Origin: Chryseobacterium sp. SNU WT5
Lineage (GTDB): Bacteria > Bacteroidota > Bacteroidia > Flavobacteriales > Weeksellaceae
Reading direction: 5' to 3'
Assembly: GCF_007362475.1 (NCBI RefSeq)
Contig: NZ_CP041687.1
Coordinates: 1,736,001 to 1,800,000, forward strand
DNA length: 64,000 nucleotides
In this document: piece after piece, positions 51,159 to 59,776 of the stretch
How the letters are laid out: each line of letters begins with the position of its first letter
Numbering within the stretch: the first letter of the stretch is position 1
The notes under the pieces: generated by a model
Database searches by the model: none
What the model saw: the letters and a program-made list of their open reading frames with translations, nothing else
Told to the model about the DNA's origin: nothing
Made by a program: the position numbers and the translations under genes

Positions 51159-51721
51159 AATGTTTGTAAGACTACAAAGATAAGCAAAAATAGTTCTAAA
51201 ATTATAATCATTTGGGTGTATCCTTTACATGATCATTGCGCGCTCGCCTTGCTCGCGCTCCATTCCTTCTTGGTCCTGGATTTCCGGTTAAATCTTTTTT
51301 ATTTTCCCAACGTTAATTCCATCACTAGAATAAAAATATTCTACTGCAAATCTGTAGTCATTATTGATACAACTACAAAAAATTCCAAAGGAAATAATTC
51401 ATCAACCTAATTCCACTACTTCAGTATTTTTGATGAAATGTATAGAATTTATTTTGCAGGGTTGTACTTTTAATCACCGTTTGCTAGGGCAGAAAGCCTT
51501 CCGGCATTAACTGCTTAATACATTTTTGGATTGCGTTTGCGGGGATTACATTTAAATCAACCTCCCTCATTACCTCTATCTTGGGAATTTTAACAAAAAA
51601 CAAATGCCCTTTTTCTAAAAAAATCATAAAAGGGGTTAAAGACGGTTAAACTTTTACCCAATAAAACATTAAATGGATATTTAAACCCCTATCAGATTTA
51701 TTTTTACGAAAATTATAATGA
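51159..51721. other. Intergenic region, no gene seen
   Basis: The 5' flank of ssrA should hold its minus-strand promoter, but no unambiguous -33/-7 pair was picked out. A GC-rich patch at 51238-51262 (GCGCGCTCGCC, GCTCGCGCTCC) stands out against the AT-rich surroundings. Short ORFs here are not convincing. Confidence 0.45.
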
Positions 51722-52543
51722 ATGAAAACAAAACTACTTACTCTTATACTCCTTTTAGGAGTTTCTTTTCTTTTTGGCCAGAAAAAATACGTGATAGGAA
51801 ATGTGAAGAATGAAGCTCAGGACAATATTCCTCAAACCTATATTTACAATCCGCGCACAGAAGAAATTGTGGTTACTGATAAGTCCGGTGATTTTATTAT
51901 TTCCGTAATTCCGAGCGATGAGCTTCGTATTGTGAAAGCGGGATTTGAGAGGCTAACCTTAAGAATTACTGAAGATAGTTACAGCAAACCAATGCAACTT
52001 ACGCTTAGTAAATTGCCTTTTGATATTGAAGAAGTAACCATTGCATTTAATCCGACTGGTAATTTAAAGAAAGATCTGGCATACTTTAAAACCTCAGCCA
52101 AGAAAGAGAAGCTGAATACCGAAATGAATAAATATATGAGAGGACCTTTAACTGAAATGGTGCCGCAAAATAACATTCCCTCGATGTTCGTTATTAAAAA
52201 GCCAGGTGATGGGCAGATTTCGCTGCTAACTATTGGTTCTGACGGATCAGGTGGCATTTTTGGCTTGATCGGAAGCGCAATTATAGGTAAGAAAAACAAG
52301 CCGACACCACCGAATCATGCTGAAGTTGAAGATTTTTACCGCCGCGTAAAAGAGGTCGTTAATTTGGGTTATTTCAAAAGTTATGGGATATCAGAATATG
52401 ATTTTGATATATTTTTAGCCTATGCAGACCAGACTCATTCCCTTTCAAAAAAGTACTTTAGGAACTTTAATAAATCGGCGATCGAAACGGAGCTGAAAGT
52501 TGCTTTGATAGAATATCTTAAAACCCATAAAGTGAATTCTTGA
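51722..52543 (+). CDS. Exported CarboxypepD_reg-like protein 1
   Basis: 273 residues. A signal peptide (MKTKLLTLILLLGVSFLFG) is followed by a carboxypeptidase-regulatory-like domain (YVIGNVKNEAQDNIPQTYIY, TDKSGDFIISV, ELRIVKAGFERLTL), ending near FDIEEVTIAFNPTG. The C-terminal half is helical, with a Gly-rich GSDGSGGIFGLIGSAIIG. It is the first of three tandem paralogues; its stop overlaps the next start by 4 bp. Probably surface or periplasmic; function not known. Confidence 0.85.
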   Translation: MKTKLLTLILLLGVSFLFGQKKYVIGNVKNEAQDNIPQTYIYNPRTEEIVVTDKSGDFIISVIPSDELRIVKAGFERLTLRITEDSYSKPMQLTLSKLPFDIEEVTIAFNPTGNLKKDLAYFKTSAKKEKLNTEMNKYMRGPLTEMVPQNNIPSMFVIKKPGDGQISLLTIGSDGSGGIFGLIGSAIIGKKNKPTPPNHAEVEDFYRRVKEVVNLGYFKSYGISEYDFDIFLAYADQTHSLSKKYFRNFNKSAIETELKVALIEYLKTHKVNS

Positions 52544-53328
52544 TGTGTAGAATAGTTGTGTTGTTTTTATTTTGTTTATCGTTTAATTCATTTGGGCAGC
52601 AAGTTTCGGGTATCGTTACAGATGATGAAGGAAACCTTCTTCGCGCGACTATGGTATTTAATATGAAAACCGAGCAGAAGTCTTATACTAATAGTAGTGG
52701 TGAATTTAGTATTGAAGCAAATGTGCGTGACGAGTTACGATTCATTCGGGCAGGTTTCGAGAGAACTTCAAGAATTGTAAATCAATATGATCTTAGTAAT
52801 CAATTAAAAGTCGTTATCATCAGAAGTGCGGAGAATATTGAAGAAGTAAAAGTTCCTGCGGTACGACTGACCGGAGATTTAGATAAAGACACCAGAAATT
52901 TAGCAAAGCTTGATAAAGTGGCTCAGCTTCAAAGGGAAGTAGGAGTTCCCGGACCACCAGAAAAACCCAGAGAAACTCCACCACCTACAATAGAGCGCGC
53001 AGGCGTCCTACGTTACGCATTGAGTAATTTAAATTTTAATAATTTATACAAAAACATTTCTGGGGATGCCCGCAGAATGCGTACGCTTTATCGTTACGAA
53101 GATCTTCAGGATCATATTTCCTGGTTAAGAGAAAGAATACCTGATGAATATTTCATAAAAATGGGAATACCTGAAGAAAAAATTTCGGAGTTTTTACAAT
53201 TTTCAATTGGGGTGCAACCGGAGATCACTAAAGGAATCGAAGTTAAAAATCTCTCGAAAGTACTTTTCCTTTTAGAAGAAACATTTCCTATTTATATTGA
53301 TAAAATGTCCATGAAAGCCAAACCATAA
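52540..53328 (+). CDS. Exported CarboxypepD_reg-like protein 2
   Basis: 262 residues. Signal peptide, then QVSGIVTDDEGNLLRATMVF, SYTNSSGEFSIEA, ELRFIRAGFERTSRIV, very close to its neighbours. A Pro-rich linker (VPGPPEKPRETPPPTIERAG) separates the domain from a helical C-terminus. It overlaps both neighbouring genes by 4 and 1 bp, so the three are translationally coupled. Confidence 0.85.
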   Translation: MMCRIVVLFLFCLSFNSFGQQVSGIVTDDEGNLLRATMVFNMKTEQKSYTNSSGEFSIEANVRDELRFIRAGFERTSRIVNQYDLSNQLKVVIIRSAENIEEVKVPAVRLTGDLDKDTRNLAKLDKVAQLQREVGVPGPPEKPRETPPPTIERAGVLRYALSNLNFNNLYKNISGDARRMRTLYRYEDLQDHISWLRERIPDEYFIKMGIPEEKISEFLQFSIGVQPEITKGIEVKNLSKVLFLLEETFPIYIDKMSMKAKP

Positions 53329-54086
53329 TGGCTCGTTATGCTTTTTTAATATTTTTGTTATTTTCCATCCATTTCTTTGCACAAAAGGTGTCCGGAATCG
53401 TCGTTGATGAAGATCAGAATCCTCTTTCTGCCGTGTTGGTATTTAATATGAAAACAGAAGAGAAAACATACACCAATTTCGATGGAGAATTTATCATTAA
53501 AGCAATTGCGAATGAGGAATTACGATTTGTTAGAAAAGGGTTCGAAAGAAATTCTACGAACGTAAATCAACAGAATTTGAATGTTGCTGTTAAAGTTATC
53601 CTTATTCGAAGTATCCAAGAAATTGAAGAAGTAACCATTGCGTACCAACCAACAGGAGATTTAGTAAAAGACGAGAAAAATTATGGTGACACAAAATTGG
53701 TTGCTAAAATGAAATTAGAAACCGCAGAATATATTCGTTCAGAATCGTCACCAGAAGTTTTAGCGCCAAAACCAGGTGAATTTGTGCAACCTGTTGGACC
53801 CGGGTTCTCGGGCGGTTCTATAAAAAATCAATGGGATGATGTGGATTTTATGGAATTCCTTATTGAAAATATCGGCCAAGATTTTTTTACCGATGATTTG
53901 CGTCTCACGAAATCAGAAATTCAACCTTTCATTTATTATGTATTCAGAAATTTTCCCCGAAAAAGAATTCTCTTTAGAGGAATATGCACACAATATGACC
54001 TTTCACGCTTTACAAAAGAAGCCTATTTGAAAATAGAATCTTACCGAAAAAACCTGCCTAATTCTGTGTCTCCAAAGAAAAAGTAA
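53328..54086 (+). CDS. Exported CarboxypepD_reg-like protein 3
   Basis: 252 residues. Signal peptide (ARYAFLIFLLFSIHFFA), then KVSGIVVDEDQNPLSAVLVF, TYTNFDGEFIIKA, ELRFVRKGFERNS and IEEVTIAYQPTG. The C-terminal region has YYVFRNFPRKRILFRGIC and no similarity to enzymes I know. It is the last member of the triplicated operon. Confidence 0.85.
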   Translation: MARYAFLIFLLFSIHFFAQKVSGIVVDEDQNPLSAVLVFNMKTEEKTYTNFDGEFIIKAIANEELRFVRKGFERNSTNVNQQNLNVAVKVILIRSIQEIEEVTIAYQPTGDLVKDEKNYGDTKLVAKMKLETAEYIRSESSPEVLAPKPGEFVQPVGPGFSGGSIKNQWDDVDFMEFLIENIGQDFFTDDLRLTKSEIQPFIYYVFRNFPRKRILFRGICTQYDLSRFTKEAYLKIESYRKNLPNSVSPKKK

Positions 54087-54281
54087 AATTGATTTTTAGT
54101 GTAGAAGCAACCTGTTATTAAATATCATCCATGTTAATTTGCACTAAATGGTAATTCCGGGATTTTATCTTCGTTGGTGAAAGATTAGGGTTAAATATAA
54201 TACTAAATATAAATAATCGCAAAAAAACAAATCAAAAATCCGTACCTTTAAGGATAAATTTCACCCTAAATCATAAAACAA

Positions 54282-55013
54282 ATGAACAAAAATATCATTA
54301 CTATCGCCATTGCTGCACTGGGTTTCATTATCGGAGTTGCAATCCTCGGTAATGCCATTAAAAATAGAAATAAGTCAGATAATACAATTTCTGTAACTGG
54401 TTTAGGAACTAACAAATTTACTTCTGATTTGATTGCGTGGAGCGGCAATTTCTCACGGAACAGTTTTGAATTGAAGTCTGCTTACGATGAACTCGCTAAC
54501 GATAAAAAAGTGATTGAAAACTATTTGGTTTCAAAAGGAATCCCGAAGGCACAAATGGTTTTTTCGGCTGTAGATATTCAGAAGCAATTTAATTATGGCA
54601 GTGATGCCAATGGTCGAAGTATTCAAACTTTTTCTGGTTATCAGCTTTCACAAACGGTATCAATTGATAGCAAAGATGTGGCGAAAGTCGAAAACCTTTC
54701 CCGTAACATTACAGAAATTATTAATTTAGGAATTGAGTTCACATCATCATCTCCTAATTATTTTTACACCAAATTAGCCGATGTAAAACATGAAATGATT
54801 GCGGATGCGACCAAGGATGCGAAGCAACGAGCGGAGAAGATTGCAGAGAATGCAGGTTCAAAATTAGGTAATCTGAAGAAAGCAACCATGGGCGTTACTC
54901 AAATTACTGCACCTAATTCTACCGAAGAATATTCCTATGGTGGCACATTTAATACCTCTTCCAAAGATAAAGAGGCGAGTATCACCATTAAACTGGAATA
55001 TGAAGTCAATTAA
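54282..55013 (+). CDS. SIMPL domain protein (DUF541)
   Basis: 243 residues with a single N-terminal membrane anchor (IITIAIAALGFIIGVAILGN). The SIMPL/DUF541 domain follows: ISVTGLGTNKFTSDLIAWSG near the start and DATKDAKQRAEKIAENAGSK in the long helix. The C-terminus reads ASITIKLEYEVN, as is usual in the family. It is probably periplasmic and of unknown biochemical role. Confidence 0.92.
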   Translation: MNKNIITIAIAALGFIIGVAILGNAIKNRNKSDNTISVTGLGTNKFTSDLIAWSGNFSRNSFELKSAYDELANDKKVIENYLVSKGIPKAQMVFSAVDIQKQFNYGSDANGRSIQTFSGYQLSQTVSIDSKDVAKVENLSRNITEIINLGIEFTSSSPNYFYTKLADVKHEMIADATKDAKQRAEKIAENAGSKLGNLKKATMGVTQITAPNSTEEYSYGGTFNTSSKDKEASITIKLEYEVN

Positions 55014-55098
55014 AAAAAGATAGCAGGTCATTATTTGTGAAAAATCAGATACTGCTCTTCTTTCTAATAAACAACATACTAATAAATACCTTAAAAAA

Positions 55099-55830
55099 AT
55101 GAGCGAAGATCTTTTAAATGAAAGTTTCGGAACACTGTCAGAAACGATAAATGGCTTGATCAAAATAGGTTATATCCATGATTTTAATATTCAGGAAGAA
55201 TGCATTGTATGTCATCAGACGAATGTGAAACTGTCACCAAGTGAATTTCATATTGAGAAAGTATATCGTTTTGAAGGAGAATCGAATCCAGATGATCAGT
55301 CAATTTTATATGTCATTTCTTCTCCAAAATTCAACATCAAAGGTACTTTGGTCAATGGATACGGAATTTCATCAGACGAAGCTACGGCAAAGGTGATTGA
55401 GAAATTGCAAACGCACCCTGTTCCTGCTTCTCCTGAAAGCAAGTCAAATGAAGCCACACCACTTCGACCGGAAGGAGATCGGGTTATAGATGCACCATTA
55501 TTGGAAATGAATTTAGATGGTTTTATTACTCAAATAAAAAACGAAGTTACGTGGAAGGAAAGCGACCGAAATTCGTTGACCATTTTCAAATCTAAAACAA
55601 TGAGAATCGTGTTAATGGGATTGCATGAAAACGCTGAACTAAAACCTCATAAGGCAAATGGAGTAATTAGTGTTCAAGTATTAGAAGGGAAGATAAATTT
55701 TAGTGCAGAAGAGCAAAGTTGTATTTTGGAGAAAGGGAAAATGATAGCCTTGCACGAAAATATTGTTCATAGCGTAACTGCATTGAAAGATAGTTTCTTT
55801 CTTCTCACCCTTTCTATGAATGCTAAATAG
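55099..55830 (+). CDS. Two-domain protein with C-terminal cupin
   Basis: 243 residues, cytosolic. The N-terminal ~110 residues form a small alpha/beta domain (LSETINGLIKIGYIHDFNIQ, IEKVYRFEGESNPDDQSILY) found alone in other Bacteroidota proteins. After a linker, the C-terminal cupin barrel shows MGLHENAELKPHKANGVISV, QVLEGKINF and LHENIVHSVTA, with histidines in the usual metal-binding strands. The combination suggests a small-ligand sensor or scavenging protein; not certain. Confidence 0.8.
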   Translation: MSEDLLNESFGTLSETINGLIKIGYIHDFNIQEECIVCHQTNVKLSPSEFHIEKVYRFEGESNPDDQSILYVISSPKFNIKGTLVNGYGISSDEATAKVIEKLQTHPVPASPESKSNEATPLRPEGDRVIDAPLLEMNLDGFITQIKNEVTWKESDRNSLTIFKSKTMRIVLMGLHENAELKPHKANGVISVQVLEGKINFSAEEQSCILEKGKMIALHENIVHSVTALKDSFFLLTLSMNAK

Positions 55831-55862
55831 AAGTAAATATCAACATAGAAGTTTAAAAAATA

Positions 55863-55909
55863 AAATGATATTGCATTAAGAAGTCTTGAGATGCAATATC
55901 ATTTTTTTA
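55863..55909 (+). terminator. Terminator after the cupin gene
   Basis: An AATGATATTGCAT / ATGCAATATCATT stem is followed by T7. It could serve the convergent GNAT gene as well. Confidence 0.9.
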
Positions 55910-55958
55910 TTTTGATGACGAGAAATAAACTTTGAAAACTGCATAATGTATCAGTTAA

Positions 55959-56471
55959 TTAGCAATAAACGACATCGTAAAGTTCCTCTTTAATCCAATC
56001 TGTTTTCTCTGGTTTCCAGTTTGCCAGAAGCCAAAGGTCTAAAGGCTTTTTTTCGGTATCGTACGCAGGTTGAATATATGCCTCTTCGATGATTGAAAAA
56101 CCATTTCTTTCATAGAAAGAAATTCTTCTTTTTGCGTCCTCATTTAGATCTGAAGGTTCAGCTTCTAAAACAATCCGCGAATATCTCTTAATAAGATCTG
56201 CAATAATCTGTGAACCATATTTTTTACTTCGGAAATCAGAGAAGATTTCAAAATGTTCCAGGAAAACAAAATCTGTCAGTTCCCAGCAAATGAGATAGCC
56301 GACATCTTGAAGGTGATCTAAAACTGCAAAAATTTTCACTTTTGGATTTGCGAATAAAGCACGAAACTGTGGATCACTTCTTCGTTCATCAGCAGGAAAT
56401 GTCTGACAGTAATTCCTGTAGATTTCTACCGCACGAAAATCATCGCATAAACTGACCTCTAAATATTCCAT
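55959..56471 (-). CDS. GNAT-family N-acetyltransferase
   Basis: 170 residues. The acetyl-CoA-binding signature lies at FEIFSDFRSKKYGSQIIADL (about 93-112, R-x-x-x-x-G-x variant), preceded by VGYLICWELTDFVFLEHF and followed by FYERNGFSIIEE, the typical last GNAT motif. The substrate is unknown. It points toward the cupin gene, with a bidirectional hairpin between them. Confidence 0.88.
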   Translation of the reverse strand: MEYLEVSLCDDFRAVEIYRNYCQTFPADERRSDPQFRALFANPKVKIFAVLDHLQDVGYLICWELTDFVFLEHFEIFSDFRSKKYGSQIIADLIKRYSRIVLEAEPSDLNEDAKRRISFYERNGFSIIEEAYIQPAYDTEKKPLDLWLLANWKPEKTDWIKEELYDVVYC

Positions 56472-56515
56472 AGTAAAATATCAAATTTTATACTTGCAAA
56501 AAAGTAATGGAGTTG

Positions 56516-56737
56516 TTATAAATCGAAAACGCTCGGTCGTCTTGTGATGAACATATCTTTGATCCAAAGCGTAAAAGCCAGTCCTAAATAGATCAGAAAG
56601 AATACGCCTGCAGTTGCAAAGGTGGAGTAGATGAAAAAAACCCGCAATTTAGAAACTGGAATTCCCAAGGTCGCACCCATTCTGGTGAGCACGCCGAACC
56701 ATTGTCTTTCGATAGAATGTCTTAAATTATTTAGCAT
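56516..56737 (-). CDS. PspC-domain membrane protein
   Basis: 73 residues. The PspC signature is RMGATLGIPVSKLRVFFIYS, followed by a membrane helix (GVFFLIYLGLAFTLW). Small PspC proteins of this size are common in flavobacteria and are linked to envelope stress responses. It is upstream of and co-oriented with the GNAT gene. Confidence 0.9.
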   Translation of the reverse strand: MLNNLRHSIERQWFGVLTRMGATLGIPVSKLRVFFIYSTFATAGVFFLIYLGLAFTLWIKDMFITRRPSVFDL

Positions 56738-56900
56738 TTCTTTGTGTTGTTATCAACATTCAAAGGTACTTATTTTTGCTTTAATTTTTTAAAAACAGAG
56801 AGGTTTTGCCTGTATTTCTAATTTTAAAAGTAAAGAATCATGGCTGTGGAATAGTTTTAGCTGATAGCTAACATCATCAAGCCATCAAAACACTCACGAT

Positions 56901-57428
56901 ATGAAAAAATTAGCAATTTTCCTTCTTCTGATTATATTCTCATGTAATAAACAAGAGTCTGTTTCAACTCAACATTCTCCAGACACAACGCAGGCTATTG
57001 ATGGCAATTTAGGTGAAGCAGATAGTAACTCAGCCGAAAATGGAGTAGTGCAGGTCCCCACTACTGAAAAAACGGACAGTATATCAAAAATATTCCGTGT
57101 GGTTGAGGGAAATAAAATTATAAAAACCATTAATGGAGATATGATTCCTCTAAGTATTTATGATGAATTTACCTCGCCGGATGAACAACTGATCATTAAA
57201 ATCAAAAATTTTCAAGGCAAAGAGATTTCCGGAACTATCAATCCAGAAAGTTCAAAAATGAACATTCGTTTTAACCAAATTAAAATGGCAAATGGGGAAT
57301 ATGATGGACCTTTCGGTCGAGAGCTTTCTTACTTCATCAAAGAAAATGGGGAGATCTGGCTCATTATTGCAAAAAGTAATATGGCCTCAGGGGAGGCAAC
57401 GGGAAAGTTTACAGTAAGTCTCAGATAA
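56901..57428 (+). CDS. Lipoprotein of unknown function
   Basis: 175 residues. A lipoprotein signal (KKLAIFLLLIIFSCNKQE; Cys15) is followed by a Ser/Thr/Asn-rich linker to about residue 55. A compact beta domain then contains NGDMIPLSIYDEFTSPDEQL and YDGPFGRELSYFIKENGEIW. No family recognised. It is convergent with the NlpE/META gene across a shared terminator. Confidence 0.8.
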   Translation: MKKLAIFLLLIIFSCNKQESVSTQHSPDTTQAIDGNLGEADSNSAENGVVQVPTTEKTDSISKIFRVVEGNKIIKTINGDMIPLSIYDEFTSPDEQLIIKIKNFQGKEISGTINPESSKMNIRFNQIKMANGEYDGPFGRELSYFIKENGEIWLIIAKSNMASGEATGKFTVSLR

Positions 57429-57461
57429 AATCCTTGCATAAAATTGTAATAAGCTAAAATT

Positions 57462-57497
57462 GAAAACCATCTCGACCTCGAGATGGTTTCTGTTTTT
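57462..57497 (+). terminator. Shared terminator between convergent genes
   Basis: A GAAAACCATCTCG / CGAGATGGTTTC stem is followed by TGTTTTT. A-rich on one side and T-rich on the other, it suits both strands. Confidence 0.85.
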
Positions 57498-57510
57498 ATT
57501 ATTTCGGATC

Positions 57511-58299
57511 CTAATTTACCGGTGCTACAAATTTTGCTAAAGATCGTTCTCCTTTCAGCAAAACTAAATGATTTCCGTCGATCTGGAAGCGATCTGCCGT
57601 ACTTAATACTTTACTAAGTTCTTTCTCCATGGTCATATCTTGACAAGCCATCAACGTGCTCATTCCTACTCCTAGATTTAGACGATTGTTAGACTCAGTA
57701 GCAAAAGTTCCCGACATGGTATTACAACCACCGTTGGCAGAATACCGATTGTCAGTATCGGAGAATTGAATGTAGGCCTCTTTTTGCATGCTTTGGCTCG
57801 TGCTTGATTTTCCATCTAATTCAATCAATTTCCATTTTCTGTGCAGAATGCTATAATTATCTTTCGACAGAACATATTTTGAAGCCAATGCGCCCGTCAT
57901 TTTTTTACCTTCTTGGTCCAGTTGCGTCAAAGTATTTTCTCCCACAAAATAACTGGTTACATCGTTTGCTGATTTTAAACTCACTGTATTTCCTTCTTCA
58001 TTCCAGGTAAAATTCCCACTCGTTTCAAATGGTTTAACGTCTCTTCCTAAATATTCATATACTGTTTTAAAAGTATTGTTTCTCATCAGATAAACCGTAG
58101 CCTTTATTCCTTCACAATCTGCACAGGGAATTGTCCCACGATATATTCCATCATAGTCTAATGAATTTTGTGCGGTATGTGCCGGATCGGGAATGGGTGA
58201 TACTTCCGTATTTTGAACTTTACAAGAATAAAGTACAAAAAGCAAAAATAGAGTGGCCACTGGAATCGAGGTGAGACGTTTTAGAATTTTATTTTTCAT
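57511..58299 (-). CDS. Lipoprotein with NlpE-like and META domains
   Basis: 262 residues. Lipobox LYSCKVQ near residue 26. The NlpE N-terminal domain (about 45-130) has YRGTIPCADCEGIKATVYL with the CxxC pair and FTWNEEGNTVSL. The META domain (about 150-260) has RKWKLIELDG, SANGGCNTMSG and MACQDMTMEKELSKVL. NlpE senses envelope stress and copper in enterobacteria; META is found in HslJ-type proteins. It is outer-membrane or periplasmic. Confidence 0.9.
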   Translation of the reverse strand: MKNKILKRLTSIPVATLFLLFVLYSCKVQNTEVSPIPDPAHTAQNSLDYDGIYRGTIPCADCEGIKATVYLMRNNTFKTVYEYLGRDVKPFETSGNFTWNEEGNTVSLKSANDVTSYFVGENTLTQLDQEGKKMTGALASKYVLSKDNYSILHRKWKLIELDGKSSTSQSMQKEAYIQFSDTDNRYSANGGCNTMSGTFATESNNRLNLGVGMSTLMACQDMTMEKELSKVLSTADRFQIDGNHLVLLKGERSLAKFVAPVN

Positions 58300-58403
58300 A
58301 AGGTCAAATTTAATTATTGAAATGGTACCTAAGCAATGGTGTTCCTATTGGTATAGTTTGCAACATCGCAAAATAACAAAGTTTGTTTCCGGTTAAAAAT
58401 GAA

Positions 58404-58434
58404 AGAACCATCCTTTATTTAAGGATGGTTTTTC
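58404..58434 (-). terminator. Terminator hairpin between DUF892 remnant and promoter region of the NlpE gene
   Basis: AACCATCCTT / AAGGATGGTT is flanked by A and T tracts. It most likely terminates the minus-strand DUF892 gene, whose stop lies 20 bp away. Confidence 0.75.
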
Positions 58435-58453
58435 AATTTTCTTTCATCGGGCT

Positions 58454-58966
58454 TTATTCTGCTACGGCTTCTTTATTAATGAATCTTTCCGCAAGTCCGG
58501 TTAGCGTTCCGTTGGTTGCTTTTTCATTGTCAAGTGTTTCTGCTAATAATCTTTCTTCTTCTTTATGTCCCATGTGGCTTGCAAAAACTTTTAAAGTTCC
58601 ATAAGTTGCAATCTCGTAATGTTCTACTTTTTGAGCAGCCAATACTAAGCCCGCATCTCTGGTCATCGTATCTTTTGCAGTGTCTTCAATAATAGAATGT
58701 CCTTCTTTTAGAATTCCAGCCATCGCCTCACATTTTACACCTTCTGCTTTTTCTCATAAACTTTCGAATACTTTTTCCAGGCGGGAAATATGTTGTTTGG
58801 TCTCTTCGTGATGCTTGCCAAAGCTTTCTGCTAATTCTTTACCGGTAGATGCTTCCTGCATTTTAGGAAGTTCTTTTAATAATGCATTTTCTGTCCAGTA
58901 CAAATCTTTTAATTCATCTACAAAAAATTTGTGAAAGTCAGAATTTTTCATTTTTTCGGAAATCAT
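58454..58966 (-). pseudogene. DUF892 (YciE/YciF-like) ferritin-like gene with an in-frame TGA
   Basis: The reading frame encodes a normal four-helix DUF892 protein of 170 codons: FHKFFVDELKDLYWTENALL, HHEETKQHISRLEKVFESL, then TGA, then [18 protein letters not shown] and onward to the end. Codon 71 is where relatives have Gly (GGA to TGA, one base). Both parts are in the same frame, so it is a nonsense change and not a frameshift. Everything else looks conserved, implying a recent event or a sequence error. Confidence 0.85.
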
Positions 58967-59110
58967 AATATTTTTTTTAATGTTAGTAATGCTATTCTAG
59001 ACATACTACGCAATATCCCTTCCATAATCTGAACTTGAAAGTTAATCTTATGTTAAACTGCAAAATTGGTATAGTTTCTGAATATGACCCATTAATTAAA
59101 AATTACTATT

Positions 59111-59614
59111 ATGAAAAACATATTTTTATCAGCCGTCGTTGCCACTGCAACTATGGTAAGCTGTTCAACAGTTTCTTCAATTTTACAAAATACCTTTCCT
59201 TATACTGCAACGGTTTTAGTAACTTCTGGATCCCCAGCGAACACTACTTTATCCGCAGTTTCACCTTCGCAAAGTATTAATCAGCTTACGGGCTCTGGTG
59301 CAAATGTGAAAGATATCCGTATTTCCAACGCAACCCTTTCTGTAGGTTCTAATACCAGTGTTGGAATGTTTAAATCAGTGAAAGTTTATCTTTCTACGAA
59401 TGGTAACAATGAGGTATTAGTTGCTTCCCGTGAAGATATTCCAGATAATGTAGGAAATTCACTTTCATTAGATGTAAGCAGTTCGCAAACATTAGATAAT
59501 ATGATGAAGTCAGGAAGTGTACAGCAAAGATTAGTATATGTATTAAAACAATCTCCTACTTCTGATATTTCTGTAAAAACTTCTGTTGGATTTAGCAGCG
59601 TTCCTGTTAATTAA
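59111..59614 (+). CDS. Lipoprotein of unknown function
   Basis: 167 residues. Lipoprotein signal MKNIFLSAVVATATMVSCST with Cys18. The mature part is Ser/Thr/Asn/Val-rich, all-beta in character (VKDIRISNATLSVGSNTSVG, FKSVKVYLSTNGNNEVLVAS), similar to a small immunoglobulin-like sandwich. No family recognised. It is monocistronic and flanked by regulatory gaps on both sides. Confidence 0.8.
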   Translation: MKNIFLSAVVATATMVSCSTVSSILQNTFPYTATVLVTSGSPANTTLSAVSPSQSINQLTGSGANVKDIRISNATLSVGSNTSVGMFKSVKVYLSTNGNNEVLVASREDIPDNVGNSLSLDVSSSQTLDNMMKSGSVQQRLVYVLKQSPTSDISVKTSVGFSSVPVN

Positions 59615-59743
59615 AATTTTAGGAGCCGTACATATAGAGCTTCTTCCACAATCAGTCCGGCTTTCCGTTGCAATCTTTTTTGCTGATATAAAAAAGCATT
59701 TGCACTTCAATCCAGGCTAAAACAAATTAAATTTTTCATTAAA

Positions 59744-59776
59744 TATAACCGACGTTAATCGTTGGTTATTTTTTTT
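59744..59776 (+). terminator. Terminator whose T-tract abuts the IS insertion
   Basis: A TAACCGACG / CGTTGGTTA stem is followed by T8, which ends exactly where the IS begins. Confidence 0.75.

Noticed and set aside
51114..51410. 98-codon ORF downstream of the tmRNA 5' end
   Set aside because: Its first part lies inside the antisense of ssrA, the composition is not protein-like, and no promoter or partner supports it.
58454..58966. TGA read as glycine (genetic code change)
   Set aside because: Other genes in the window use TGA as a normal stop (for example the PPTase gene ending at 6319), so a point mutation is simpler.
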